Positions 16,494-25,030 of a DNA stretch of 57,291 bases are shown one piece after another; positions within the stretch are counted from its first letter, which is position 1; every line of letters begins with the position of its first letter. The translations under genes and the position numbers were made by a program. Below the pieces are notes generated by a model, which was given only the letters and a program-made list of their open reading frames with translations, was not told the origin of the DNA and made no database searches. This stretch comes from JAKLIN01 sp964544395 (lineage in GTDB: Archaea > Nanobdellota > Nanobdellia > Pacearchaeales > GW2011-AR1), in NCBI GenBank assembly GCA_964544395.1, contig CAZJAO010000003.1, forward strand, positions 1 through 57,291, written 5' to 3'.

Positions 16494-17039
16494 ATGATAC
16501 CTACCAGAATTTTCTTTACAAAAGGCGTCGGCGTTCATAAAGACAAACTTGCAAGTTTCGAAGCAGCGCTAAGAGATGCAGGAATAGAAAAATCAAACCT
16601 TGTTTATGTTTCAAGCATTCTTCCGCCAAATTGCAAAGTTATCTCAAAAGAGGAGGGAGTAAAATTATTGTCCGCCGGAGAAATAACGTTTTGCGTTATG
16701 GCACGTTCTGAAACAAATGAACCAAATCGGTTAATTTCAACTTCAATTGGAGTTGCGGTGCCAAAAGATTCTTACAATCACTATGGATATTTGTCGGAGC
16801 ATCATGCATTCGGAGAGACAGCAAAAAAGGCGGGTGAATATGCAGAAGATTTGGCAGCAACGATGCTCGCAAGTACACTAGGGATAGAATTTAATCCGGA
16901 TACAGCATGGGAAGAAAGAGAAGATGTCTACAAAGCAAGCGGCCAGATTTTCAAAACTATGAACTACACTCAATCTGCAGAGGGCAACAAAGATGGACTC
17001 TGGACAACAGTAATTGCTGCTGCAGTTTTGCTTCAATAA
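16494..17039 (+). CDS. pdaD: pyruvoyl-dependent arginine decarboxylase
   Basis: It decarboxylates arginine to agmatine, the first step of archaeal polyamine synthesis. The proenzyme cleaves itself between Ser40 and Ser41 (LVYVSSILPP), turning Ser41 into the pyruvoyl group. The remaining family blocks (GEITFCVMARSETNEPNRLI, SIGVAVP, GYLSEHHAFGET) are intact. The length (181 aa) is slightly above the usual 155-165. It sits head-to-head with deoxyhypusine synthase, whose spermidine substrate depends on this pathway. Confidence 0.95.
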   Translation: MIPTRIFFTKGVGVHKDKLASFEAALRDAGIEKSNLVYVSSILPPNCKVISKEEGVKLLSAGEITFCVMARSETNEPNRLISTSIGVAVPKDSYNHYGYLSEHHAFGETAKKAGEYAEDLAATMLASTLGIEFNPDTAWEEREDVYKASGQIFKTMNYTQSAEGNKDGLWTTVIAAAVLLQ

Positions 17040-17078
17040 TACAATAATATTTTTAAACAAAAATCTTCTATTGACACA

Positions 17079-17282
17079 ATGAACAAATGGGCGGAACTTT
17101 TGATTGGACTAGTAATTTTATTGGGTATAATTCTCTTTGCATGGTTCTCGCCAAGTTTAGGAACTTTCTGGGATTTTAAGCATGCGGCATGGGAATTTGT
17201 AAAGGGCGGATTTATTTGGTTTGTAATTGGAATAGGATTGATTTTTATTGTTCTAGGACTTAATGACTTAAGAAGTGATTAA
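17079..17282 (+). CDS. small two-helix membrane protein, 67 aa
   Basis: Two hydrophobic segments (LLIGLVILLGIILFAWF and FIWFVIGIGLIFIVLGL) flank a short Trp-rich loop, so it should span the membrane twice with both ends on one side. I do not recognise a named family. It follows pdaD by 39 nt, possibly in the same transcript although a TATA-like stretch (AATATTTTTAAAC) lies in between. Its stop overlaps that of the convergent SpoIIM-like gene. Confidence 0.65.
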   Translation: MNKWAELLIGLVILLGIILFAWFSPSLGTFWDFKHAAWEFVKGGFIWFVIGIGLIFIVLGLNDLRSD

Positions 17283-17872
17283 GAAACCAAAAAGATAAGA
17301 CTCCCTTCTATAATTGCAGCAATAACTAAAAGAGGAACAACTACAAAGAGGAAGACTCTTAATGCATTTATAAAATTCTCTCCAAACTTTTTTTTCTTGT
17401 CAAATAATTTGCTTGCAAGTTTAAGTCCCAATCCAAGAGAAATAAAAACGGCCGGAAGCTCAAAAATGCCATGAGGAAGAAGTTTCCATAAAATAAAAAT
17501 GCCGTTAGTTTTCACAGTTTCATTTGAAACAAATCCGAGAATGTATCCATTAAAGACAGCAGCAAAAGAAGGAAATATCCCCAAAAAAATTCCAAAAATT
17601 AAGCCAAAAAAACTGCTTTTAAGATTGTTAAAAAAAATGAAAAGAATAAGCTGTATCCAGGACAATCCTGAAACCTGATTTACTACATCCTTAACGTAAT
17701 TAGATATGAAACTAGAAATAAAATCTGGGGCTGGAACAAAAAATCCAATCAGGGCAAATAAGAAAAAAACTCCCACGATTACTAAAATAAAAGCTTTTGA
17801 TTCTTTTATGAATTTCCAACTTTCCTTATAATTCTCTATAATCACGTTTTTTAGTCTTATTTTTCGTCTCAT
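17279..17872 (-). CDS. SpoIIM/DUF95-family membrane protein
   Basis: The 197-aa protein has about five membrane segments and the family signature LLPHGIFELPAVFISLGLGL, together with a glycine-rich FGLIFGIFLGIFPSF segment. SpoIIM relatives are common in archaea; their molecular role outside sporulation is unknown. The N-terminus is basic and cytoplasmic. The start lies 2 nt after the rhomboid stop, and rhomboid follows TFE by 2 nt, so TFE-rhomboid-SpoIIM is one operon. Confidence 0.8.
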   Translation of the reverse strand: MRRKIRLKNVIIENYKESWKFIKESKAFILVIVGVFFLFALIGFFVPAPDFISSFISNYVKDVVNQVSGLSWIQLILFIFFNNLKSSFFGLIFGIFLGIFPSFAAVFNGYILGFVSNETVKTNGIFILWKLLPHGIFELPAVFISLGLGLKLASKLFDKKKKFGENFINALRVFLFVVVPLLVIAAIIEGSLIFLVS

Positions 17873-17874
17873 TA

Positions 17875-18711
17875 TTATCTTGAAAAGATTTTTGAAATCA
17901 TTTGAGTCTTCTTTGGAAATTTATATTTTAGATATAAGCCATAAGCAAGACCGAAAATTAATCCCCCAAAATGTGCAGAATTTGCTATAGGTAATGGGAC
18001 AAATAATCCGATTATGACGAGGGGCACTATTGCAACAATAGGCAAAATCCAGAAAGGCATGTTCAAAGGAATTACTATTCTTCTTAGAAATTTATTTGTT
18101 GAGAACATTGCAAATAAAGACAAAAAGACATAGAATGTAACAATCAAATCTATTGTCCCTATTATTGTCGAAGATAAAAAGTTGCTTAAAACAGATTCAA
18201 GAATTATCGCAATAAGCGGCCCTGCAATAAGAGAAACTCTATTTTTTGGTGTTAGTACGGCGAGCAGACCAACTAAACCAAATATCGCCCCTGAAGCTCC
18301 AAGCCCGGCAATATTTGGACTTCCGAAAAGGCTTGCACCCCATTGACTTGTGCCGAAAAATCCTGCAAGTAAAACAAATACAATTCCCGCAAATAATCCA
18401 GCTGCAATATAAAAAAATAGATATCTTTTTGGTCCGAGGATTTTTTCAATTAAAATTCCGATAAAGAAAAGTGAAATCATGTTAAAAGCAAGATGCCAGA
18501 AGTAAACATGTGAAAACATGCTTGTCAAAAAAGTCCAGAGATATTGTCCGTGCAAAATATTAGAAGGATTTAAAGCAAAATAATTTACTAGAGCGGGATT
18601 AATTGAAACCAAAATTGACAGAAGTATAAACATTGCTACATTAATCAATATTAAAATAGTGTTTACGCTCAGGTGAAATAATCTTCTTCCAGGAATAAAT
18701 TGATAATTCAT
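17875..18711 (-). CDS. rhomboid-family intramembrane serine protease
   Basis: The 278-aa, six-helix core protease cuts membrane-spanning substrates within the bilayer. The dyad is Ser140 (GLGASGAIFG) and His247 (NSAHFGGLIFGLAYG), with the oxyanion Asn in HLAFNMIS. The first segment (17-37) and the loop after the first helix fit the rhomboid plan. It is tightly linked to tfe upstream and the SpoIIM-like gene downstream. Substrates may include surface proteins, but none is indicated. Confidence 0.93.
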   Translation of the reverse strand: MNYQFIPGRRLFHLSVNTILILINVAMFILLSILVSINPALVNYFALNPSNILHGQYLWTFLTSMFSHVYFWHLAFNMISLFFIGILIEKILGPKRYLFFYIAAGLFAGIVFVLLAGFFGTSQWGASLFGSPNIAGLGASGAIFGLVGLLAVLTPKNRVSLIAGPLIAIILESVLSNFLSSTIIGTIDLIVTFYVFLSLFAMFSTNKFLRRIVIPLNMPFWILPIVAIVPLVIIGLFVPLPIANSAHFGGLIFGLAYGLYLKYKFPKKTQMISKIFSR

Positions 18712-18713
18712 AA

Positions 18714-19412
18714 TTACTTCTTTTTCTTTTTTAGAGTATCAGATTTTTTTGTGGGCTTTGTTTTTTTATTTGCAATCTTCAATTCCTTAAGTTTCGCTTT
18801 CTTTGTTTTTTCTCTTGTGGCCGCTCTTTCTTTAGCTTTTGCTCTTTTGACCGCAGCATCTTTGACTCTGATTTTCTTAGCGCCGATAATTTCTTCTTTG
18901 CTGATTTCCTCATCAACAATCTTCAGTATTTCATCATAATTCTCAAGATTCTTTTTGAACTCTTTCAGAACTTTTGTGTTGTCTTTTCTCTCCAGAATAT
19001 TTCCGCACTCAGGACAAGTAAAATCATGTAGGAGGGCATTCTCTTCGTTGAATTCGACATGGCATCTTTCGCAGACATAAAACTCCTTTGATTCACGATT
19101 TTTGATTTGATTTCTCAATTGCTCCATCTTTTTTTGAAGCATACCCTTTAAGAATTCCAGGCATTTCAGCTCTTCAATCTTCCAAGAGTAGGTATACCAT
19201 CCTTTCTTCTTGTCTTTTTTTCTTGTTGATGAAACTAAACCGAATTCAGAGATCTTATACAGAACATTTCGTGTTTGATTTATCGGCAAATCCAATTTTT
19301 TTGCAATTAAGAATTCATTCATATATTTCTTTCCGTCAAGAAAATCTACTAATGTTTCTGCCTGCTTTCCTGCAGCTTCGACAAAAGCTTCTCTGATTAA
19401 TTTTTTGTCCAT
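18714..19412 (-). CDS. tfe: transcription factor E, alpha subunit
   Basis: TFE assists promoter opening with TBP, TFB and RNA polymerase. An extended winged-helix domain (residues 1-80) is followed by a coiled linker and a zinc ribbon with Cys114/Cys117 and Cys133/Cys136 (CERC...CPEC). After the ribbon comes an unusual lysine/alanine/arginine-rich tail of about 60 residues ending KKKK, possibly nucleic-acid binding. I start at the ATG at 19412, not an upstream in-frame codon, because MDKKLIREAF is the family-like start and a TATA-like box lies about 25 nt before it. Confidence 0.9.
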   Translation of the reverse strand: MDKKLIREAFVEAAGKQAETLVDFLDGKKYMNEFLIAKKLDLPINQTRNVLYKISEFGLVSSTRKKDKKKGWYTYSWKIEELKCLEFLKGMLQKKMEQLRNQIKNRESKEFYVCERCHVEFNEENALLHDFTCPECGNILERKDNTKVLKEFKKNLENYDEILKIVDEEISKEEIIGAKKIRVKDAAVKRAKAKERAATREKTKKAKLKELKIANKKTKPTKKSDTLKKKKK

Positions 19413-19516
19413 GTTATTTTTTATTAAAACGCAAATAAATACTTTATCATCTATAAAACAATGAAAAGTTTTTAAACCTATATGGTTTGATAAATACATT
19501 AAAGCGTATATATAAA

Positions 19517-20107
19517 ATGGCTTGGTTTAATAAAAATAAAAAAGAGGAAACACACGAACTTGCAGAACTTCCTGCACTTCCGGAGCTTCCAAAACTTCCT
19601 GAATTGCCTCCAAGTAATATGCAATTCAAGCCAAATGCATTGCCGCGGTATCCTTCAAGTGCATTAGGTGATAAATTTTCTCAGAACACAATTAAAGACG
19701 CTATATCCGGGGAAAAAGAGGATGATGAATATACCGCTGATGACTCTGATGACGAACTTCAGACGATGCCAAAACTCCCCGTGGGCCCTCTGACAAGAGA
19801 AGTTCCGGTCGCCAGTGACTTTCTGCCAAAAGCTCAGAAACAAAAGCAGAATTATTCAATGCCTCCAATGAGACAGGAATCCCATATGGGCGGTCCAGTG
19901 TATGTAAGATTAGATAAGTTTGAAGAAAATATGGGGATATTTGATAAGATAAAACACCAGATGATCGGTGTTGAAAAAATTCTTGAAGATATAAGAAGGA
20001 CAAAAGATCAGGAAGACAAGGAATTAGGCGAATGGCAAACGAAGTTGCAAACAATGAAAGAGCAGATTGAAAAAATTGACAGAGACATCTTTTCTAAGGT
20101 AGAATAA
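19517..20107 (+). CDS. proline-rich coiled-coil protein, 196 aa
   Basis: I do not recognise the family. The protein begins MAWFNKNKKEE, then has a Leu-Pro repeat (ELPALPELPKLPELPP, about residues 19-34), an acidic linker, and a C-terminal coiled coil from about residue 130 to the end. No signal peptide or membrane span. The ATG at 19517 is preferred over an in-frame TTG at 19487. A GTTTTTAAACC box at about 19467-19477 predicts a leader of about 15 nt. The next gene begins 1 nt after its stop, so the two act together, perhaps as a complex. Confidence 0.6.
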   Translation: MAWFNKNKKEETHELAELPALPELPKLPELPPSNMQFKPNALPRYPSSALGDKFSQNTIKDAISGEKEDDEYTADDSDDELQTMPKLPVGPLTREVPVASDFLPKAQKQKQNYSMPPMRQESHMGGPVYVRLDKFEENMGIFDKIKHQMIGVEKILEDIRRTKDQEDKELGEWQTKLQTMKEQIEKIDRDIFSKVE

Positions 20108-20108
20108 A

Positions 20109-20477
20109 ATGAAAAAAAAAGAGAAAGAAAGTTTTATTCATGTAAAGCTTGAGTATAATGAAGCGAAACAATCCAAAAGAGATTTGCTTGCATCAGAAGC
20201 AAACGTAATAAGTATCATTCAGTCAATGAACAGATATCTAGCAATCAGGGAAATTGAATTGGCGCTGAAATCTAAATTCTATAGAGAAATTAAAAAGATA
20301 GCGATTGAAGTGAAGCTGCTTGAATCAAACCTTCCGCAAATTAGGGCTCCAAAACTAATAACAAGGCATTCGGAAGAAAAGTCAATAGAAGTTGAAGCCA
20401 TTAAAACAAAAGGCGGAGATGAGCTTGAAAAGCAATTAATGGAGATCCAAAGAAAATTGAAGCAATTATCTTATTGA
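20109..20477 (+). CDS. coiled-coil protein, 122 aa, partner of the preceding gene
   Basis: A mostly helical, highly charged protein with no cysteine, no membrane segment and no motif I can name. Heptad-like runs (ELEKQLMEIQRKLKQL) lie at the C-terminus and a segment resembling a helical bundle (ANVISIIQSMNRYLAIREIEL) near residue 35. It starts 1 nt after the proline-rich coiled-coil gene. Its 3' end overlaps the convergent gene at 20466 by 12 nt. The pair may form a heteromeric scaffold; that is inference. Confidence 0.6.
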   Translation: MKKKEKESFIHVKLEYNEAKQSKRDLLASEANVISIIQSMNRYLAIREIELALKSKFYREIKKIAIEVKLLESNLPQIRAPKLITRHSEEKSIEVEAIKTKGGDELEKQLMEIQRKLKQLSY

Positions 20478-20927
20478 GGGATTGAAAAAAGTTTCTGATT
20501 GCAAACAAGAGTACATTCTTTCTCTTAGCCTATCAAATTCAGCTATTAAGCCTCTTTCTTCTTTTCTTTCTATTTGTCCCTTGTAATCAAAATAAGGAAT
20601 TCCCTTGCTGTCACAAAGCCTTTTTGATTCTGTTATAAGTGCAGTCAAATGCTTAAGGAGATCATATTCTCTAATCTTAGAGTCTGGGCGATGGTTTTCC
20701 GGAGGCAACAATGATTTGTCATAAACAACAAGTATTTCTCCACCGAGTCCAATTTGAGAGTGATTAGTATAAGATTCACCAATGCTCCCAAATTTGTGAT
20801 ATCTGACATCTCGATTGAACAACTTAAAATCCTGTCCGAAATACTTTCGTGAAAGATTTTCAAGATTTTCCTGAGTAGAAGGATAAGGAGAGATAATTAC
20901 GATTCTTTTAAGTCTTTGTTCTTTCAT
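20466..20927 (-). CDS. hypothetical protein, 153 aa
   Basis: It starts with a hydrophobic strand after basic residues (RIVIISPYPSTQENLENL) and has a central GGEILVVYDKSLLPPENH strand, giving an alpha/beta impression, perhaps a nucleotide- or phosphate-binding fold, but no diagnostic motif. No signal peptide. It stands alone, opposite in direction to the coiled-coil pair and divergent from alaS. Function unknown. Confidence 0.55.
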   Translation of the reverse strand: MKEQRLKRIVIISPYPSTQENLENLSRKYFGQDFKLFNRDVRYHKFGSIGESYTNHSQIGLGGEILVVYDKSLLPPENHRPDSKIREYDLLKHLTALITESKRLCDSKGIPYFDYKGQIERKEERGLIAEFDRLRERMYSCLQSETFFNPSIR

Positions 20928-21020
20928 TTGCCGATTTATATCCTCTTTCCCTTAATTTATAAGATTTTCTGTTTTCTTAATATAGCATAATTTTTTAAAA
21001 TTCAATTATCTTTTCCAGAT

Positions 21021-22796
21021 ATGAACAGAAGAGATTTGATTGACAGGTATCTAGCTTTTTTTAAATCGAAGGGGCATAAAGAAATTCCCAATGCAAGTTT
21101 GATTCCTAAAAATGACCCGACCGTATTGTTTACTACAGCAGGAATGCATCCTATTGTTCCTTATCTCTTAAATCAGCCCCATCCTCTTGGAAGAAGGCTC
21201 TGTAACGTTCAAAGATGCATAAGGACAGGAGATATAGATGAAGTTGGAGATGAAGTTCATCATACTTTTTTTGAGATGCTGGGAAACTGGAGCCTTGGCG
21301 ATTATTTCAAAAAAGAAGCAATAGAATATACTTTTGAATTCCATAATAAGATTCTAAAGATTCCGCAGGATAAATATGCTGTAACAGTCTTTGCAGGAAA
21401 TAAAAATGCACAAAGAGATGAAGATTCAGCAAAAACTTGGACTTCATTGGGAATTTCAAAAAACAGGATTGCTTTTTTAGATGATAATTGGTGGGGACCA
21501 GCAGGAAGCACAGGACCATGCGGTCCAGACACAGAAATGTTTTTCTGGACCGGCGGAAAAAAGGCGCCATTAAAATTCAATTCGAGAGATAAGAAATGGG
21601 TTGAGATAGGAAATGATGTCATCATGCAATACGTAAAGAATGGAAATAGCGAGTTCAGAATCGCAGAGCAAAAAAACATTGATTTTGGCGGCGGAGTGGA
21701 AAGAACGATAGCTGTTCTGAACAGTTTGCATGATAATTACCTCACAGATTGTTTTTTGCGGATAATAAAGAAGATAGAGGAAGTTTCCAAGAAGGAATAT
21801 ACTGAAGAAAATAAAAAAGCAATGAGAATAATTGCAGACCATATCAAAGCGTCTGTGTTTATCATCGCTGACGGTGTAAATCCTTCTAATTCCGAACAGG
21901 GTTATGTCTTGCGAAGATTAATCAGGAGAGCAGTAAGATATGGAAGGATGATTGGAATGAATAACTTTACTTCAAAAATCGCAGAGCCTGTTTTTGAAAT
22001 CTACAAAGATTATGATATTTTAAGGCAAGAGAAAAAAAGAATTCTCGAAATTCTGGGAAAAGAGGAAGAGAAGTTCAAACAAACATTAGAAAGAGGAATT
22101 AATTATGCCCAAAAAATCATAAAAGATATTGAATCAAAGAAAATCAAAGAAGTTTCTGGAAAAGATATTTTCTTGTTATATCAATCATATGGTTTCCCGA
22201 TAGAAATGGTCGAGGAAGAATTCAAAAGTCATAGTATAAAAATTAATAAAAAAGAATTTGATGAAGAACAAAAGAAGCATCAGGAATTATCAAGAACAGC
22301 TTCAGCAGGACAATTCAAATCAGGATTGGCAGACCATTCAGATGAAACAATAAAATTGCATACGGCAGCCCATCTCCTTAATGCCGCACTAAAAATTGTT
22401 TTGAAAAATTCAGATATTCATCAGAGGGGTTCTAATATAACTCCTGAAAGGCTAAGATTTGATTTCACCTTTCCAAGAAAATTGACAGATGAAGAAATCA
22501 AAGAATTAGATATTCTTATCAATAAAAAAATAAAAGCAAGTTTGCAGGTTATAAGAGAAGAAATGTCCCCAAAAGAAGCTTTTAGTTCAGGGGCAGCCGG
22601 AGAGTTTGGTGCAAAATATCCTGAAAAAGTTTCGGTTTATACTATTCTCGACTCCTCAGAAAAGAAAGGTTATTTCAGCAAAGAAATTTGCACAGGACCC
22701 CACGTTAAGAACACCAAAGAGCTAGGAAAGTTCAAGATAGCAAAAGAGGAATCTAGTTCTTCAGGAATAAGAAGAATCAAAGCAGTTCTTGAATAA
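21021..22796 (+). CDS. alaS: alanyl-tRNA synthetase, short bacterial (CPR-like) form
   Basis: It charges tRNA(Ala). The catalytic core is complete: FFKSKGHKEIPNASLIPKND, TAGMHPIVPYLL, FFEMLGNWSLGDYFKKEAI and a GGGVERT signature (DFGGGVERTIAV). The editing domain keeps its zinc motifs HTAAH and CTGPH. At 591 aa it ends after editing; the oligomerisation/C-Ala region of typical AlaRS (about 870 aa) is missing. The opening resembles bacterial, notably CPR, enzymes more than the archaeal form, which carries a distinct N-terminus. Acquisition from bacteria is inferred; a tree would decide. Confidence 0.93.
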   Translation: MNRRDLIDRYLAFFKSKGHKEIPNASLIPKNDPTVLFTTAGMHPIVPYLLNQPHPLGRRLCNVQRCIRTGDIDEVGDEVHHTFFEMLGNWSLGDYFKKEAIEYTFEFHNKILKIPQDKYAVTVFAGNKNAQRDEDSAKTWTSLGISKNRIAFLDDNWWGPAGSTGPCGPDTEMFFWTGGKKAPLKFNSRDKKWVEIGNDVIMQYVKNGNSEFRIAEQKNIDFGGGVERTIAVLNSLHDNYLTDCFLRIIKKIEEVSKKEYTEENKKAMRIIADHIKASVFIIADGVNPSNSEQGYVLRRLIRRAVRYGRMIGMNNFTSKIAEPVFEIYKDYDILRQEKKRILEILGKEEEKFKQTLERGINYAQKIIKDIESKKIKEVSGKDIFLLYQSYGFPIEMVEEEFKSHSIKINKKEFDEEQKKHQELSRTASAGQFKSGLADHSDETIKLHTAAHLLNAALKIVLKNSDIHQRGSNITPERLRFDFTFPRKLTDEEIKELDILINKKIKASLQVIREEMSPKEAFSSGAAGEFGAKYPEKVSVYTILDSSEKKGYFSKEICTGPHVKNTKELGKFKIAKEESSSSGIRRIKAVLE

Positions 22797-22847
22797 TCTA
22801 TAATTCTTTATAATTAATTATAAATACTCTTCTTAGCAAAATAAAAC

Positions 22848-23288
22848 ATGCCAATAAATTATTCTATAAGCAAATACATGGAAGCTTTCTCAAGAATCAG
22901 AAAAGCGGCGGAAGAACATTCTTATCTCTGGAATGAGACTATCCCAGAAGAGGGTTTACATATAGTAAGAATCATTATAGATGAACAACAAAGGTGGGCA
23001 GAGTCTTACGGTCTTATAAGAGGTAGAGACAAGAAGTTACATTATTATAAAAAAGGGGATGATGGAGAGGGAAGTCGTTTAATTACAATAAAAGAGATAG
23101 CTAAAGATTTCCAGAGACATAATAATCAGGGATGTGATATCTCCTTAGACGAATTAGGAACATATTTCCTCGGACAGATAAGTGAATATCTAAGACAACA
23201 TCAGCTTTTTGCATCTAAGGTTGATGAAAAGGTTAAGAAAAAAGTTCAAGCACTTGAAAAAATGCTTTCTTTAGATTCTGAAAATTAA
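22848..23288 (+). CDS. hypothetical protein, 146 aa
   Basis: A soluble, helix-rich protein with no motif I recognise. Charged segments (SRIRKAAEEHSYLW, GSRLITIKEIAKDFQRH) could suit a small regulatory or winged-helix-like domain but nothing is diagnostic. ATTATAAATACTC lies about 25 nt before the ATG, supporting a real leaderless gene. The 3' end overlaps the convergent ROK kinase stop by 4 nt. Confidence 0.55.
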   Translation: MPINYSISKYMEAFSRIRKAAEEHSYLWNETIPEEGLHIVRIIIDEQQRWAESYGLIRGRDKKLHYYKKGDDGEGSRLITIKEIAKDFQRHNNQGCDISLDELGTYFLGQISEYLRQHQLFASKVDEKVKKKVQALEKMLSLDSEN

Positions 23289-24213
23289 TCAATTAGCAAA
23301 CCTGCTCCCAATATTCCCGGATGGTCTAACTTGCTCCATTTTATTGGAGGAATTTTTGGCAGTATAGTATATTTCTTAACTTCTTTGTTGAGCATCTTAA
23401 TCAGTCTGCTTCCAGTTTCTCTTATTCCCCCCATGAGGATAATTACTTCAGGGTCAAAAATATTTATTACCGAACCCAAAGCTTGCCCCAAATAAACACA
23501 GATTTCTTCAATAAGTTTCTTTGCTCTTTCATCTTTTTTATCAAAAATATCTTTCAAAAAATTTGTCCCAAAAGATGCCTGAAGCTCTTTTCTATTTAGC
23601 TGCCAAAGAGTCTCCAAATATTTCCCGCCATCAAGAACAAGATGTCCAATTTCTCCCGCATATCCTTCACCCTCATACAATTTGCCATCTATTATTATGC
23701 CCCCTCCAACTCCGGTCCCGAGAGTAATAANNNNNNNNNNNNNNNNNNNNNNNNNNNNNNNNNNNNNNNNNNNNNNNNNNNNNNNNNNNNNNNNNNNNNN
23801 NNNNNNNNNNNNNNNNNNNNNNNNNNNNNNACTCCGGTCCCGAGAGTAATAACAATAAAATTCTTTTTCTTGCATCCAAATTTAGCTTCTGCTAATGCAA
23901 CACAATGAGCATCATTTTTCACTTCTACTCTCTTTTTGAATTTGTTTTGCAAGAATTTTTTGAGATCAAATTTTTTGAAAGGCAAATTTGGAGTGTTATA
24001 TATTATCCCATCTTTCAAAGGCCCAGGACTTGCAACACCAATACCAACTACATCCTTGCTCATGCATTCAGAAATTGATTTTGCCATCTCTTCAACTAAA
24101 TCTTTCTGGTTTCGGGGAGTGGACTTCTTGATATATTTCCTGACTTTATTGTTTTCAATAACACCAACACGAAGATAAGTCCCGCCTAAATCAACACCTA
24201 TTTTTTTCACCAT
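23285..24213 (-). CDS. ROK-family sugar kinase (glucokinase-like), split by an assembly gap
   Basis: ROK enzymes phosphorylate glucose or related sugars with ATP. The ATG at 24213 gives MVKKIGVDLGGTYLRVGVIE, the phosphate-binding strand. Further on come VVGIGVASPGPL, KNDAHCVALAEA, ITLGTGVGGG (across the gap) and EGYAGEIGHLVL. The CXCGXXGC zinc motif of many ROK proteins is not seen. The 100-N gap (23731-23830) has the same 22 bp on both sides. Deleting the gap and one copy leaves 807 nt, an intact 268-residue frame, so the gene is probably whole. A shared TATA region upstream also serves the divergent SDR gene. Confidence 0.85.
23731..23830. other. 100-N assembly gap with 22-bp duplicated flanks
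   Basis: The 22 bases before the gap (23709-23730) recur exactly after it (23831-23852). Collapsing the copies keeps the ROK reading frame (ITLGTG joined to VGGG). This is best explained by two contig ends that overlap but were joined with a standard spacer, so no sequence may be missing. Confidence 0.85.
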
Positions 24214-24236
24214 CTTTAGATTATCAAAAGAGATAA

Positions 24237-24250
24237 TTTTATATATTTTT
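24237..24250. promoter_or_regulatory. shared TATA region for the ROK kinase and SDR genes
   Basis: TTTTATATATTTTT reads as a TATA box in both directions. It is about 30 nt before the ROK ATG at 24213 (leaderless) and about 37 nt before the SDR ATG at 24281, which also has AGAGGA as a possible SD. Confidence 0.45.
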
Positions 24251-24280
24251 GCTTGCATGATATATGAATAAAGAGGAAAA

Positions 24281-25030
24281 ATGGAATTTATTGACTTAAG
24301 GGACAAGATTGCAATTGTTACTGGTGCAGCACGTGGCATGGGAGAGTCAATTGCAATTGAATTAGCAAGATACGGAGCAAATGTTGTAGTCTCTGATATT
24401 CTGTCAGGAGAAAGTATTGTAAAGAAAATAAGGGCCCTTAAAAGAGATTCTATTTATATCAAAACAGACATTTCCAATGAAGATGAAGTAATAAATCTAA
24501 TAAATCAGACTATGAAGAAATTTGGCAGGATAGATATCCTTGTGAATAATGCAGGAATCTACAAAACTTCTCCATCACTTAATGTTTCAGAAGAAGAATG
24601 GGAAAAAACAATTCATGTTAATCTGAAAGGAGTCTTCCTTTGCTCACGTGAAGCATTAAAACATATGAAGAGAGGCGGAAGTATAGTTAATATCTCATCA
24701 ATCGCAGCAATGCTTGGATTTCCTCAAGCAGCGGCATATTGCGCTTCAAAAGGAGGGGTAAGAAGTCTGACAAAATCATTAGCTGCTGAATTTGGAAATA
24801 AAGGAATAAGAATAAATTCAATTCATCCGGGAGTCATAGACACGCCAATGACAAAGGGATTAAAAAACAGCAAAATGGAAAAGACTATGCTCATCAAAGT
24901 TCCCTTGGGAAGAATAGGAAAACCAATTGATATCGCTAAGGCAGTTGTTTTCTTGTCATCAGATGCAGCATCATATATTACCGGAGAAGAATTAATTGTT
25001 GATGGCGGATGGAGTTCATCTACCCAATAA
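24281..25030 (+). CDS. short-chain dehydrogenase/reductase
   Basis: The 249-aa classical SDR has the cofactor motif TGAARGMG (15-21), NNAG (89-92), and catalytic Ser140, Tyr153 and Lys157 (YCASK). Such enzymes oxidise or reduce sugars, polyols or oxo-acyl groups with NAD(P). Asp39 after the second strand (VVVSDI) favours NAD(H). It is divergent from a sugar kinase and convergent with tpiA (15-nt overlap), so a sugar substrate is a reasonable guess; a 3-oxoacyl-ACP reductase-type role cannot be ruled out. Confidence 0.85.
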   Translation: MEFIDLRDKIAIVTGAARGMGESIAIELARYGANVVVSDILSGESIVKKIRALKRDSIYIKTDISNEDEVINLINQTMKKFGRIDILVNNAGIYKTSPSLNVSEEEWEKTIHVNLKGVFLCSREALKHMKRGGSIVNISSIAAMLGFPQAAAYCASKGGVRSLTKSLAAEFGNKGIRINSIHPGVIDTPMTKGLKNSKMEKTMLIKVPLGRIGKPIDIAKAVVFLSSDAASYITGEELIVDGGWSSSTQ

